A stretch of 51,875 nucleotides of DNA from Treponema denticola (GTDB lineage Bacteria > Spirochaetota > Spirochaetia > Treponematales > Breznakiellaceae), in the NCBI GenBank assembly GCA_020719845.1, contig DYPP01000002.1, positions 35,260 through 87,134 on the forward strand, in the 5' to 3' direction. Below, in pieces: positions 8,361 through 16,219 of this stretch; the stretch's first letter is position 1, and every line of letters starts with the position of its first letter. The translations under genes were made by a program, and so were the position numbers. Under the pieces are notes generated by a model, which saw only the letters and a list, made by a program, of their open reading frames with translations, had not been told where the DNA came from and searched no databases.

Positions 8361-9852
8361 GCGGCTCTCCGTAACCCGCAGCGGATGGCCGACGGTATGC
8401 GTAGATTCGCGGTGCCTCCATTCCCGCTATGATCCGCGTATGGAAGCGGAGAAATACGTTGAATCCCTGACCATTGCCGGTGCACCCCGTTGTTTTGTTC
8501 TGGTTGAACCAGGTCTGGAATACCTGGTACCCGGCTTGGGTCGACGTTTTCCTGAAGCCCGGATTCTCGCCGTGCATTGTTCCCCGTTCCTGAGAACGCC
8601 CTTGGCCGATCAGGAGCTGGCCGCGTTGCCTCCGGAGCGGCGCTGGTTTCCGGACGCGACGGAAAGCCTGGCGGCGTTTCTGGAACGCACGATTCCCGAA
8701 ACGGAGCTGCCCGGGGTGCAGGTCATAGAATGGCGCGCCTCTTTGGAAGTTTACGGACCGCTTCTTTTGCCCATCTGGTCGCAGATCGCGGACTTTCTCA
8801 AACGGGGCCACGCCAACCTCCGGACCGTCCAGGCCTTCGGCCCACGGTGGCTCAAGAATGCGATCCGCAATGTCGGGTTGTTGCGCCGGGCTCTGGCTTT
8901 TGAAGCCGGGGACCAACCGGTGGTGATTGCCGGCGCCGGGCCTTCCCTGGCCACCGTTTTGCCCCTGTTGAAAAAAGCCAAAGGGGAAAATGCCTGCACC
9001 CTCGTCGCCGTTTCCTCCGCCGTTCCGGCCTTGCTGGCTTCCCGCCTGGTTCCGGACCTGGTTATCGCGACGGATGGCGGCTTTTGGGCCCGCTCCCACC
9101 TGACGGATTACCTCCGCCGGGCTTCCGGAAAAAACGCGGTGCCCTTCGCCGCAGCGCTTACCGCTTCCCTGCCCTCCCAGTTAGCTACCCAGGACGCGCT
9201 GATCCTGGCCGACGCCAGTCTATGGCAAACCGCCCTGCTGCGGGCCCTGGACCTTCCCTATTTTTCGGCGCCCCAGCGGGGGACGGTCACCGCTACGGCG
9301 CTGGACGTCGCCCTGGGCCTGACCACCGGAACGGTCTATCTGGCCGGTTTTGATCTGGCCCACCGGGATCTGCTGACCCACGTCACCCCCTACGCCCTGG
9401 ACCGGCTGATCGACGAACGGGCCAACCGCTTTCAGCCCGCGTACGCCCAGAGCTTTTCCCGGGCCTCCCAGCTAGAAGCCGGCGGCGCCCTGGGGGTATA
9501 CGCGGCCTGGTTCAAAGATCAGCTGCCCCGCCACGCCGGAAGGCTCAAGGCGCTTCCGGGCATACATCCCGGACTTTCGTTTCTGCCCCGGGCGGACCGG
9601 ATCGCCGCCGCCGCGAACCGTCGGGCGCCCCGGTTTTTTGCCGCCGCGCCCGACGGGGATCCGGGCAACGCCGGACTGGCCCGGTCTGGGGTAGCGCCGG
9701 CTTTTTTCAGGCTTCTCGATGACCCGTTGGCGGGTGCCGCCATAGCGGAAGAACTGGGCGCATTGCTGGGTCTGGCTCCGACGGAACGGACGGGAATGAC
9801 GCTTCGGCGAAGATTGGCTGATCTGTGCGGCACCGCCGCGGGAGTGGTATAG
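8353..9852 (+). CDS. DUF115 / MptE-like protein 1 (motility accessory factor family)
   Basis: 499 residues. The central part carries the DUF115 core: GPRWLKNAIRNVGLL, then PVVIAGAGPSLATVLPLLKK (about residues 193-212) and PDLVIATDGG, followed by LTTGTVYLAGFDLAH. This is the glycine-rich nucleotide-sugar-binding-like fold shared by archaeal MptE (6-hydroxymethylpterin pyrophosphokinase) and by Campylobacter/Helicobacter/Aeromonas Maf proteins, which put nonulosonic acids on flagellin. The start overlaps the upstream gene by 8 bp, and the second DUF115 gene begins 1 bp downstream. In a spirochaete without folate-type pterin neighbours here, a role in flagellar filament glycosylation is more likely than pterin synthesis. 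The acceptor and donor cannot be told from sequence. Confidence 0.8.
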   Translation: MIERLSVTRSGWPTVCVDSRCLHSRYDPRMEAEKYVESLTIAGAPRCFVLVEPGLEYLVPGLGRRFPEARILAVHCSPFLRTPLADQELAALPPERRWFPDATESLAAFLERTIPETELPGVQVIEWRASLEVYGPLLLPIWSQIADFLKRGHANLRTVQAFGPRWLKNAIRNVGLLRRALAFEAGDQPVVIAGAGPSLATVLPLLKKAKGENACTLVAVSSAVPALLASRLVPDLVIATDGGFWARSHLTDYLRRASGKNAVPFAAALTASLPSQLATQDALILADASLWQTALLRALDLPYFSAPQRGTVTATALDVALGLTTGTVYLAGFDLAHRDLLTHVTPYALDRLIDERANRFQPAYAQSFSRASQLEAGGALGVYAAWFKDQLPRHAGRLKALPGIHPGLSFLPRADRIAAAANRRAPRFFAAAPDGDPGNAGLARSGVAPAFFRLLDDPLAGAAIAEELGALLGLAPTERTGMTLRRRLADLCGTAAGVV

Positions 9853-9853
9853 C

Positions 9854-11518
9854 TTGGAAAACCATTTCTTTTTTGAACGCAATCTGCTGGCCTTGGCCCG
9901 CTCCGATGCCCCGCTCTGCGCCCGCCTGTCCGCCGCGCTGACCACCCGGGGTACGTATAAATTCCTTGTTTCCCGTTCGGGAGCGCCCGTTCCGGCTTTT
10001 GTGGACCGGGCGGGCAGCGCCCATCCCCTGCACTCGCTGGTCGATCCCCACCGGGAAGCCCAACGGCTGCTGGCCACCATCCAGGACGGCGGATTTCTGC
10101 TGTTTTTGGGCTTGGGCGGCGGCTACGCCCTAGAAGCCGCCCTGTCGCGCCCGGATGTCCAGGGCGTCACGGTCATAGAATACGGCATCGACGGGGTGGC
10201 GGAATTGTTGGCCTCGATGGAGTACCTGCGGGCGCTGAGCGATCCCCGTTTTGTACTGTTGGTGGATCCGGGTGCGCAAACCCTGCGGGACCACATCCTG
10301 TCCGCGTACCGGCCCGCCCTGTCGGGAGGCATCAGCGTCATACCCCTGCGGACCCGGGTGGATCAGGATCCGGAGGCTTTTGAAGCGGCGACCCGTACCG
10401 TCCGCGCGGCCATCAATACGGTGTCCGAAGACTACTCGGTGCAAGCCTATTTCGGCAAGCGCTGGTTCGCCAATACGCTGCGCAACCTGGATCCCGCGTC
10501 TGCGGCGCCTTTTGCCATACCGCCGGAGAGACGGATCATCGTCACCGCCGCGGGGCCTTCCCTGGACCTGCACCTGCAAACCCTGCGTACGGATACTGCC
10601 AAACGTTACCTGATCGCCACCGACACATCCTTGCCGGCGCTGCTGGCCGCAGGGGTCCGCATCGACGCGGTAGTTTCCATCGATTGCCAGCACATCAGTT
10701 ACTATCATTTTATGGACGGCCTGCCCGGGGAGATTCCCCTCTTTCTGGATTTGGCCAGTCCGCCGGTGCTCGCCTCCCGCTCCCGGATGCCGCGCTTCTT
10801 TTCCGGGGGACATCCGCTGACCCAGTACATCTCCCGGCACTGGCGGCCCCTGCCCTTGATCGACACTTCCGGCGGCAACGTGACCTACGCCGCAGTTTCC
10901 CTGGCCGACGCGCTGGGGGCAGATCGAATTGAATTATACGGGGCCGATTTTTCTTATCCCGAAGGCGACGCCTACGCCAAGGGAACCTATATCCACCCCT
11001 ATTACCAACGGGCGCAAACCAGGCTCGCGCCGTTGGAGGCGCTTTTTGTCGCCTTTCTTTTCAGGAACGAAACCCTGGAGCGCCGCGAGTCGGACGGAAC
11101 CTGGCGCTACGAGACCAAACCCTTGGCGGGTTACCGGGAACGGCTGGAAAACCTATCCCCTACCCTGCGGGCCGAACTGGTCGTCATGCCCGGAAGAGGC
11201 GCTCCGATCAAGCTCAGGCCCGGAAAGCCCGCCCCGCGAACGATCCCGCTGTTCTCATCCGGCCGGAGCGGCATCCGGGTTCCCGAGTTCCTGGCTCTCT
11301 ATCGCCGACGCATCGCCCGGATACCCCGTCTGCGGGGTTCCGTGGCTTCCTACCTGGCGGAGTTGAACGCCGAAGACCGGGACGTGCTGACCACCCTGCT
11401 GCCCAGCGCCGCTGCGGTCCGCCGCCGGGAAGCGACCAAATCCGCGGCGGAAACCCTGGAAGCGGTTCGTTCCTACTGCCTGGACGAAATCGACCGGGTG
11501 CTCGGATCCATGGGCTGA
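9854..11518 (+). CDS. DUF115 / MptE-like protein 2 (motility accessory factor family)
   Basis: 554 residues, starting with a TTG codon 1 bp after the upstream stop. The DUF115 core is clearer than in its neighbour: LFLGLGGGYALEAAL (about residues 79-93), AYFGKRWFANTLRNL, the glycine motif IIVTAAGPSLDLHLQTL (about 229-245), YLIATDTSLPALLAAGVRID and then IDTSGGNVTYAAVSLADALGADRIELYGADFSYPEG. The SGGNV and GADFSY segments are typical of this family. The two copies are clearly divergent and not a recent duplication. Two different DUF115 proteins side by side suggest two acceptors or two sugars. The gene ends convergent to amrB with a 33-bp gap that shows only an imperfect 9-bp inverted repeat. 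Confidence 0.85.
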   Translation: MENHFFFERNLLALARSDAPLCARLSAALTTRGTYKFLVSRSGAPVPAFVDRAGSAHPLHSLVDPHREAQRLLATIQDGGFLLFLGLGGGYALEAALSRPDVQGVTVIEYGIDGVAELLASMEYLRALSDPRFVLLVDPGAQTLRDHILSAYRPALSGGISVIPLRTRVDQDPEAFEAATRTVRAAINTVSEDYSVQAYFGKRWFANTLRNLDPASAAPFAIPPERRIIVTAAGPSLDLHLQTLRTDTAKRYLIATDTSLPALLAAGVRIDAVVSIDCQHISYYHFMDGLPGEIPLFLDLASPPVLASRSRMPRFFSGGHPLTQYISRHWRPLPLIDTSGGNVTYAAVSLADALGADRIELYGADFSYPEGDAYAKGTYIHPYYQRAQTRLAPLEALFVAFLFRNETLERRESDGTWRYETKPLAGYRERLENLSPTLRAELVVMPGRGAPIKLRPGKPAPRTIPLFSSGRSGIRVPEFLALYRRRIARIPRLRGSVASYLAELNAEDRDVLTTLLPSAAAVRRREATKSAAETLEAVRSYCLDEIDRVLGSMG

Positions 11519-11551
11519 AGGATCCGGCGACGCAGCCCGGTGCGACGCCCC

Positions 11552-12376
11552 TCAGGACGGCCAGATCAACGCTGCGTAGCCGACAAAGGAAGCTGCGGGA
11601 CGGCTGTCCGCGCTGGTGCCGTACGCCAGCAGCCGACCCGGCTGGTCCGTCGTGACCGAGGCAAAGCCCATGGCCGCCGCGACGGCTCCGGCGGAACAGG
11701 CGGACTGATCCGCTTCGGACCGTTCGATCACCCTGGCCGGATCGCCAGAAAGGACGGCGGACAGAAATGCCGCGTCGTTCACCTGGCGTACCCAATCCAG
11801 CGCCCTATCCCCCCCGCCGACGGGCATAAAATCATAATTGGGACCATAGTGGGTAAGGTCGGTGGACCCGACCAACACAGATATCCGGCCCAGACGGCGG
11901 CTGATCCCGGCCAGGAGCTTGCCCGTTTCAAAAGAGGCGATCTCCGCGGGCAAGCGCAGCCACAAGAGGCGGGCCCGGGAAAAATAATGATGGACGAAGG
12001 GCAAGAGAATTTCCACCGTATTGTCCTGGCAGCGGTCCGGAGCGCAGTCGAGGTCCGCAGTCAGGGCGGAACGGAATTCGTCGTCCATCATCAGCGGCCC
12101 CTGGGGCGTATCCACCCCGGTTTCTTCCGCGACCAGCGGCCGGGACCCCTTGGGCAGATGGCCGCCGACCACGATGACGGTTTGGGCGCTTGAATCCAGC
12201 GCCGCTATCGCCTGGACCGCGATTTTTCCCGAATACTCCCATCCCGCATGGGGTGCGACGCAGGCCAGCGCGGCGCCCGGCCCGGACGTTCCGGGGAGCC
12301 CGCCGATAAAGCTGTCCACCTGGGCCTGCGTCTGGGGATACCACGGCGGAGGAAGCTGACGTTTGCGGATGGTCAT
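11552..12376 (-). CDS. amrB: AmrB, MEMO1-family protein (AmmeMemoRadiSam system protein B)
   Basis: 274 residues, the normal length for the family. The signature is APHAGWEYSGKIA (about residues 41-53), followed by VIVVGGHLP, the DNTVEILLPFVHHYF block and a C-terminal DQSACSAGAVAAAM segment. MEMO1 proteins have an extradiol-dioxygenase-like fold with His/Asp/Cys residues in a pocket. In bacteria AmrB usually sits with AmrA (AMMECR1) and a radical SAM protein AmrS, and together they appear to modify a still-debated substrate. Neither partner is adjacent here. A strong Shine-Dalgarno (GGAAGGAG) precedes the ATG. A perfect TATAAT on the minus strand at 12427-12432 could be its -10, just beside hairpin B1. 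Confidence 0.85.
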   Translation of the reverse strand: MTIRKRQLPPPWYPQTQAQVDSFIGGLPGTSGPGAALACVAPHAGWEYSGKIAVQAIAALDSSAQTVIVVGGHLPKGSRPLVAEETGVDTPQGPLMMDDEFRSALTADLDCAPDRCQDNTVEILLPFVHHYFSRARLLWLRLPAEIASFETGKLLAGISRRLGRISVLVGSTDLTHYGPNYDFMPVGGGDRALDWVRQVNDAAFLSAVLSGDPARVIERSEADQSACSAGAVAAAMGFASVTTDQPGRLLAYGTSADSRPAASFVGYAALIWPS

Positions 12377-12426
12377 CCTATTCTCCTTCCGACGGTCGTC
12401 GCGGCCAATCGGCCAAATCTCCGGGA

Positions 12427-12432
12427 ATTATA
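12427..12432 (-). promoter_or_regulatory. Predicted -10 element of amrB
   Basis: TATAAT on the minus strand, about 50 nt upstream of the amrB start. No good -35 is present: the expected position falls inside hairpin B1 (12436-12465). The hairpin could therefore influence RNA polymerase binding, or promoter use may depend on an activator. Confidence 0.4.
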
Positions 12433-12435
12433 AGT

Positions 12436-12539
12436 CAACTCTAAAAACTTCAGTTTTTAGAGTTGTTCCGCTTAAAACGCAATTCCTGTAAGGAATTGCT
12501 TAAGTCCGGTCTAAAAACAACCGGTTTTTAGACCGGACT
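12436..12539. repeat. Triple-hairpin module, copy B
   Basis: Reverse-oriented relative of 5279-5381, in the divergent gap between amrB and the degenerate GGDEF gene. Hairpin B1 has arms 12436-12448 and 12453-12465 (CAACTCTAAAAAC/GTTTTTAGAGTTG, loop TTCA). Hairpin B2 has arms 12479-12487 and 12491-12499 (GCAATTCCT/AGGAATTGC, loop GTA). Hairpin B3 has arms 12503-12518 and 12524-12539 (AGTCCGGTCTAAAAAC/GTTTTTAGACCGGACT, loop AACCG, perfect). B2 through B3 differs from the reverse complement of A2-A1 at only a few positions, all in the upper stem of B3. The spacers between the first and second hairpins share a CCG-x-T-x-AAAA core. Confidence 0.9.
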
Positions 12540-12546
12540 CATTATT

Positions 12547-12582
12547 CTAGCACGCCGCCGTAAAACCGTATATAATCGAAAC
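12547..12582 (+). promoter_or_regulatory. Predicted leaderless promoter of the degenerate GGDEF gene
   Basis: A perfect TATAAT (12571-12576) ends 6 nt before the ATG at 12583, with no Shine-Dalgarno. A poor -35 candidate, CTAGCA (12547-12552), lies 18 nt upstream. Transcription would start at about the A of the ATG. Confidence 0.55.
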
Positions 12583-13671
12583 ATGCGAGCTAAATATTCC
12601 ACTGTCATCGCCCTTTTTTGCGCGGGTGTTTATCTTGCGTCCGTCGGTCTGGCCGCCCAGCGGGTCATGACCGGAATCCGGGAACGCCGGGACGCCGCGC
12701 AGCAGGAATTTAAGGATATGACCGACCGGGCTTCCGCCGCGGCGGTACTCGGTTTTATGGAACAGCCCTTCCGGGAAGCCGTGCGGGATTCGCTCTACGC
12801 TTCCGGAACCATGACCGGCGTCATCGTTTCCGGCCCCGACGGCGTGGAATTCGCGGTTGAACGCGAAAAGGGCGCCCTGGAATGGCTGGACGGGAGTCCG
12901 CGCTTCAGCGCCGATTCCGGACTGACCAGGGAACTGTTCTTTGCGCCCCTGCGGGTTGACGGCGTCAGGAACGCTACCATCAGCGCCACCGCCGAATACC
13001 TGGATCGGGAACGATTCCATCCGATCCTTTGGCGCACCCTGGCTGCGGTGCTGGCCGCTCTGGCGATAGCCTTGATCACCCTGGCCTGGGACGGCGCCCC
13101 GGCGGCAAAGCAGAAAACGCCGCCGCCCGCCGCCGCCCGGGACGTAGCCACGGGCCTCTATTCTCCCCACGGAAACGTGAGTTGGCAATCCTATACCCGG
13201 GACCGGCTGGATTCGGAGTTGCACCGCTGCGCATCCTTTGAACAAGATCTGTGCTTTCTGCTGGTCGAAACGACCAATGAGCCGGGCTGGGACGGCGCCT
13301 TCAAGGAATTCGCCGAAATCGCGGTATCTTCCTTTACCTTCCGGGACCTGATTTTTGAACGCGGCACCCGGGGAATCGCCGTCATCCTGCCCAACGTCGA
13401 CCTGGACCACGGCTTCAGCATGACCGGAGAGTTCATCCGCAAGCTCAAACTCAGCCCTTCGATCCCCGGATCGGCGCTGGGTAAAATCAGGGCCGGCCTG
13501 ACCAGCCGCTCGGGCCGCCTGGTGGACGCGGAGCGCATCATCGTGGAAGCGGAACAGGCGCTCCTCAAAGCCATCCGGGAAGCAAGTTCAGAAATCGTCG
13601 CCTTCAAAAGCGATCCGGAACGCTACCGGGCTTTTATCCGGACGTCGCAAAAAAATAATCCCGCCCTCTGA
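12583..13671 (+). CDS. Membrane protein with degenerate GGDEF domain
   Basis: 362 residues. An N-terminal transmembrane helix (about 6-26), a ~120-residue extracytoplasmic sensor region, and a second helix (about 148-170) precede a cytoplasmic domain from about residue 188. That domain begins like a diguanylate cyclase (TGLYSPHG in place of LTGLYNRRY, then RDRLDSELHRCASFEQDLCFLLVE) and ends like one (GLTSRSGRLVDAERIIVEAEQALLKAIREA). The catalytic GGDEF loop is absent: RGTRGIAVILP stands where R-GGDEF-vllP should be, and the metal-binding Asp after the second strand is missing too. It should therefore not make c-di-GMP; it may sense a signal and bind a partner. The 3' end overlaps the convergent DUF4340 gene by 38 bp. 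Confidence 0.75.
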   Translation: MRAKYSTVIALFCAGVYLASVGLAAQRVMTGIRERRDAAQQEFKDMTDRASAAAVLGFMEQPFREAVRDSLYASGTMTGVIVSGPDGVEFAVEREKGALEWLDGSPRFSADSGLTRELFFAPLRVDGVRNATISATAEYLDRERFHPILWRTLAAVLAALAIALITLAWDGAPAAKQKTPPPAAARDVATGLYSPHGNVSWQSYTRDRLDSELHRCASFEQDLCFLLVETTNEPGWDGAFKEFAEIAVSSFTFRDLIFERGTRGIAVILPNVDLDHGFSMTGEFIRKLKLSPSIPGSALGKIRAGLTSRSGRLVDAERIIVEAEQALLKAIREASSEIVAFKSDPERYRAFIRTSQKNNPAL

Positions 13672-14617
13672 GCAGCCGTTCCAGCGTCCAGGCAGCCAGG
13701 GCGTACACGTAGCGTGAGTTGGACAGCGTCGCGATCCCGTTGCCCGGACCGGCGGGTCCGTCCATTTCCGTCGGGCCGGAGATCGCGATGCTCACGGTTT
13801 TGGTATCCCCCAGTTCGACGGTGATCAGACTGCCCCGGGCGTCCACCGTGGCCGCGTCGGCGGAGACCACGTCCTCGGCCTCGGCTTCCACGATGGCTTT
13901 AAGGTAGGATTCCGCTTTGAGAACGTCCACTTTGCGGTCCGCCGCGCCTTCGATGATCCAGCGGCGGGAAGCGTCCCGGGCCAGGATATAGGAAGCGCCC
14001 TCATGCTGCACCAGCACCCGCTGAATCTTGTCCGCCGTCAGCCCTTGCTGCCGGCTAGGCGGAAAAAGGTGCAGCTCGGCCCACTTGTTGTCCCCATCCT
14101 GCAGGTAAGCCGAAAACAGGACCGGACCGGACCGCGTCGTGTCATCTCCGGCGCGGCGCAGGTACGTTTCTTGCCCTGCGGAATCCCGGTCGCCGACCAG
14201 CAGGGTCAATAGCGGCGCCGTGCCGGCGGCGGCGTACAGACTGATCTGCGGCGCGTCCTTTTCGCCCAAACCCAGTTTTTCGTGGGCCTGGGCCCTCCTG
14301 GCCCGCAGCGGATAATTCGCCTTGGTCGACAGCAGGGTAAGCAGATCCGCCACGCGTTCCTGTCTGGCGGGATATTCCACCCCGTTCCGGACCAGCCACC
14401 AGGCGTCGTTCTTGCGCGCCAGGACGACGGTCCGGGCATTCTCGCCCCCCGGGACGACGAGTTCGATCCGGGAAACGCGACCGACGCTAGCCGCGTCCAG
14501 CCAGAACGACGCCTCCCCCGCGCGGCGGTGGGGATCAAACAGGAACGTGCCGCCGTAGGCCACGGCCAGCAAACCGATCAGCATCAACAGGCGCGCGCGG
14601 CGCGATTTATACGACAT
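13634..14617 (-). CDS. DUF4340 protein, last gene of the GldAFG-type ABC operon
   Basis: 327 residues. One N-terminal transmembrane helix (about 9-27) is followed by an extracytoplasmic region of repeated beta-rich units, as in DUF4340: ISRIELVVPGG...WWLVRNGVEYPARQERVADLLTLLSTKANYPL, then a second similar unit near RWIIEGAADRKVDVLKAESYLKAI. DUF4340 proteins regularly follow GldF/GldG-type ABC genes and are thought to act with that exporter at the cell surface. The start overlaps the end of the GldG gene by 11 bp and has a GGGAGG Shine-Dalgarno. The C-terminus overlaps the convergent GGDEF-like gene by 38 bp. Confidence 0.8.
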   Translation of the reverse strand: MSYKSRRARLLMLIGLLAVAYGGTFLFDPHRRAGEASFWLDAASVGRVSRIELVVPGGENARTVVLARKNDAWWLVRNGVEYPARQERVADLLTLLSTKANYPLRARRAQAHEKLGLGEKDAPQISLYAAAGTAPLLTLLVGDRDSAGQETYLRRAGDDTTRSGPVLFSAYLQDGDNKWAELHLFPPSRQQGLTADKIQRVLVQHEGASYILARDASRRWIIEGAADRKVDVLKAESYLKAIVEAEAEDVVSADAATVDARGSLITVELGDTKTVSIAISGPTEMDGPAGPGNGIATLSNSRYVYALAAWTLERLLRGRDYFFATSG

Positions 14618-16217
14618 GGGCGGCCTCCCGGCGCGATTTCCCCCGACGCCGCGCCCGATAGCGCACCAGGCCGATGACGCCGGTCAAGAGGGGAATAAAT
14701 AGCAGGTTTACCGATTGCGCGAATCCCGCCGCCCGGGCCCGCTGGACGGGGTCGCTGATCTTGTCCAGACGACCGCTGCCCCGGGCGCGGTTGTGGATGC
14801 CCAGGATATCGTCGTCGTTGCCGAGCCAGTCGGCGCACTCAAGCAGAAAGTCAAGATTGCGTTGACTTTGGGTATACTGGATCAGCCCGGTGGCCAGGTC
14901 GCTGTCCCCGATCACGAGCACCCGGCTTTCCTGAGCCTGAACTGGCCTTTCCGGCAATGATTCCGACGAACCCGGGCGGGTCGGCTGGGGCCGGTCCGCA
15001 AACCAGTCGGGAAAGCGGCCCGACAAAGCCGCCGCCAGCACCGCAGGGCCCTTGGTCTGGGCTTCTTCCCGGCTGAACAAAAGGGACGCATCCGGATTGG
15101 CGACAAAATCCTTGGTCATGCGCCAGGCTTCGGCGGTGCTGGAGGCCAGAATCTCCGCCTGGACGCCCGCAGGAGGGTCCAAAAGCAGGGGACTGGGCCA
15201 AAAAAGGTCCAGACCGCCGAAATTGGCGCTGACCGGATGGTCCTGATTGCCGTTTTTGTCCAGCACCGCTACCCAGTGGGGATAGCGGACCAGGCGAACC
15301 TGGCTGCCTCCGCCGGGAGTCGACGACCGGTAAGGGATGGTCAGCGCCGCCTTGTCCAGGACCAGCTTCGGTTCAACCCGCACGCCCCAGGCGGCCAGCA
15401 GGGACAGCAGGCCGGCGTCATTCATCGGGCGGGCGGCGAGATCGGCGCGGGAATCGATAAAAACCCCGTCCACCGCAAAAAGCGCCTTCCCCCCGGAAAG
15501 AACGTAGTGGTTGATGCGGTACAGGGCCCAGTCGTCCAGTTCTTCGACGCCGCCGAAAACGAACAGGAGCGGCAGCGTGTCCGGGATTTCCGCGCCCCCG
15601 GGGATTTGCCGGATGCGGTAGCCGGCTTGGACGAAGGTCTGTTCCAGGTAGTTGAAGTCTTGGGACCAGTTCTTGTCCGCCGCCGCGACCAGCACGCCTA
15701 CTTCGCGCTCCCGACCCCGCACCAGAGCCCGGATTCGGGAGGTCAGATCGTATTCCAGCGATCCCGTAGAAAACACGATCGGCAGCACGTCGGTCTGGTT
15801 GAGATATTCGATCACGAGGCCGGTATACACCGTGGCTACGCTGGCCTGGTCTTTTTCCATGGTCTGAATCTGCTGGGGCAGCACCCCGAGACGTTCTGCG
15901 GCGGCCACGGTGGCGGATTTGACGGGGTCCTGGATCACCAAACGGATTCGACCCCGGGAATGGGAGCTGAATTCCTGGAGCAGTTCCCTGATTTCCCCCG
16001 GCACCGGGTGTATCCTGGTCAGTTTTTCCGACAAATAGTAGGTGATGGTGACCGTTTCGGGGATTTCCCGGTACAAGTTCCGCGCCACTTCGGATAGGGT
16101 ATAGGCTTGGTTGCGGCTGAGGTCCAGCCGAAACCAGATCCGGCTGGAGACCAGCATGCCCAGGATGATGGCGCCCAGCGCCAACAGCGTGATGACGGTG
16201 GTCTGCTTTTTGTCCAT
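14607..16217 (-). CDS. gldG: GldG-family ABC transport auxiliary protein
   Basis: 536 residues. I start at the ATG at 16217 (MDKKQTTVITLL) because GGAG lies at the right distance; a GTG at 16229 would overlap the previous stop. An N-terminal transmembrane helix (about 7-26) is followed by RIWFRLDLSRNQAYTLSEVARNLYREIPETVTITYYLSEKL, the standard opening of GldG/IftG 'ABC-type uncharacterised transport' proteins, then a long extracytoplasmic domain, and a C-terminal transmembrane helix (FAQSVNLLFIPLLTGVIGLVRY) with a basic cytoplasmic tail. In Bacteroidetes GldG works with GldA/GldF in gliding. Outside that phylum these modules are common without gliding and the cargo is not known. It follows the permease gene with a 2-bp gap. 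Confidence 0.85.
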   Translation of the reverse strand: MDKKQTTVITLLALGAIILGMLVSSRIWFRLDLSRNQAYTLSEVARNLYREIPETVTITYYLSEKLTRIHPVPGEIRELLQEFSSHSRGRIRLVIQDPVKSATVAAAERLGVLPQQIQTMEKDQASVATVYTGLVIEYLNQTDVLPIVFSTGSLEYDLTSRIRALVRGREREVGVLVAAADKNWSQDFNYLEQTFVQAGYRIRQIPGGAEIPDTLPLLFVFGGVEELDDWALYRINHYVLSGGKALFAVDGVFIDSRADLAARPMNDAGLLSLLAAWGVRVEPKLVLDKAALTIPYRSSTPGGGSQVRLVRYPHWVAVLDKNGNQDHPVSANFGGLDLFWPSPLLLDPPAGVQAEILASSTAEAWRMTKDFVANPDASLLFSREEAQTKGPAVLAAALSGRFPDWFADRPQPTRPGSSESLPERPVQAQESRVLVIGDSDLATGLIQYTQSQRNLDFLLECADWLGNDDDILGIHNRARGSGRLDKISDPVQRARAAGFAQSVNLLFIPLLTGVIGLVRYRARRRGKSRREAAHVV

Positions 16218-16219
16218 GC

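Noticed and set aside
11526-11549. Possible terminator between the second DUF115 gene and amrB
   Set aside because: GGCGACGCA/TGCGACGCC pairs with one mismatch, but there is no T-run and the stem is short for a terminator.
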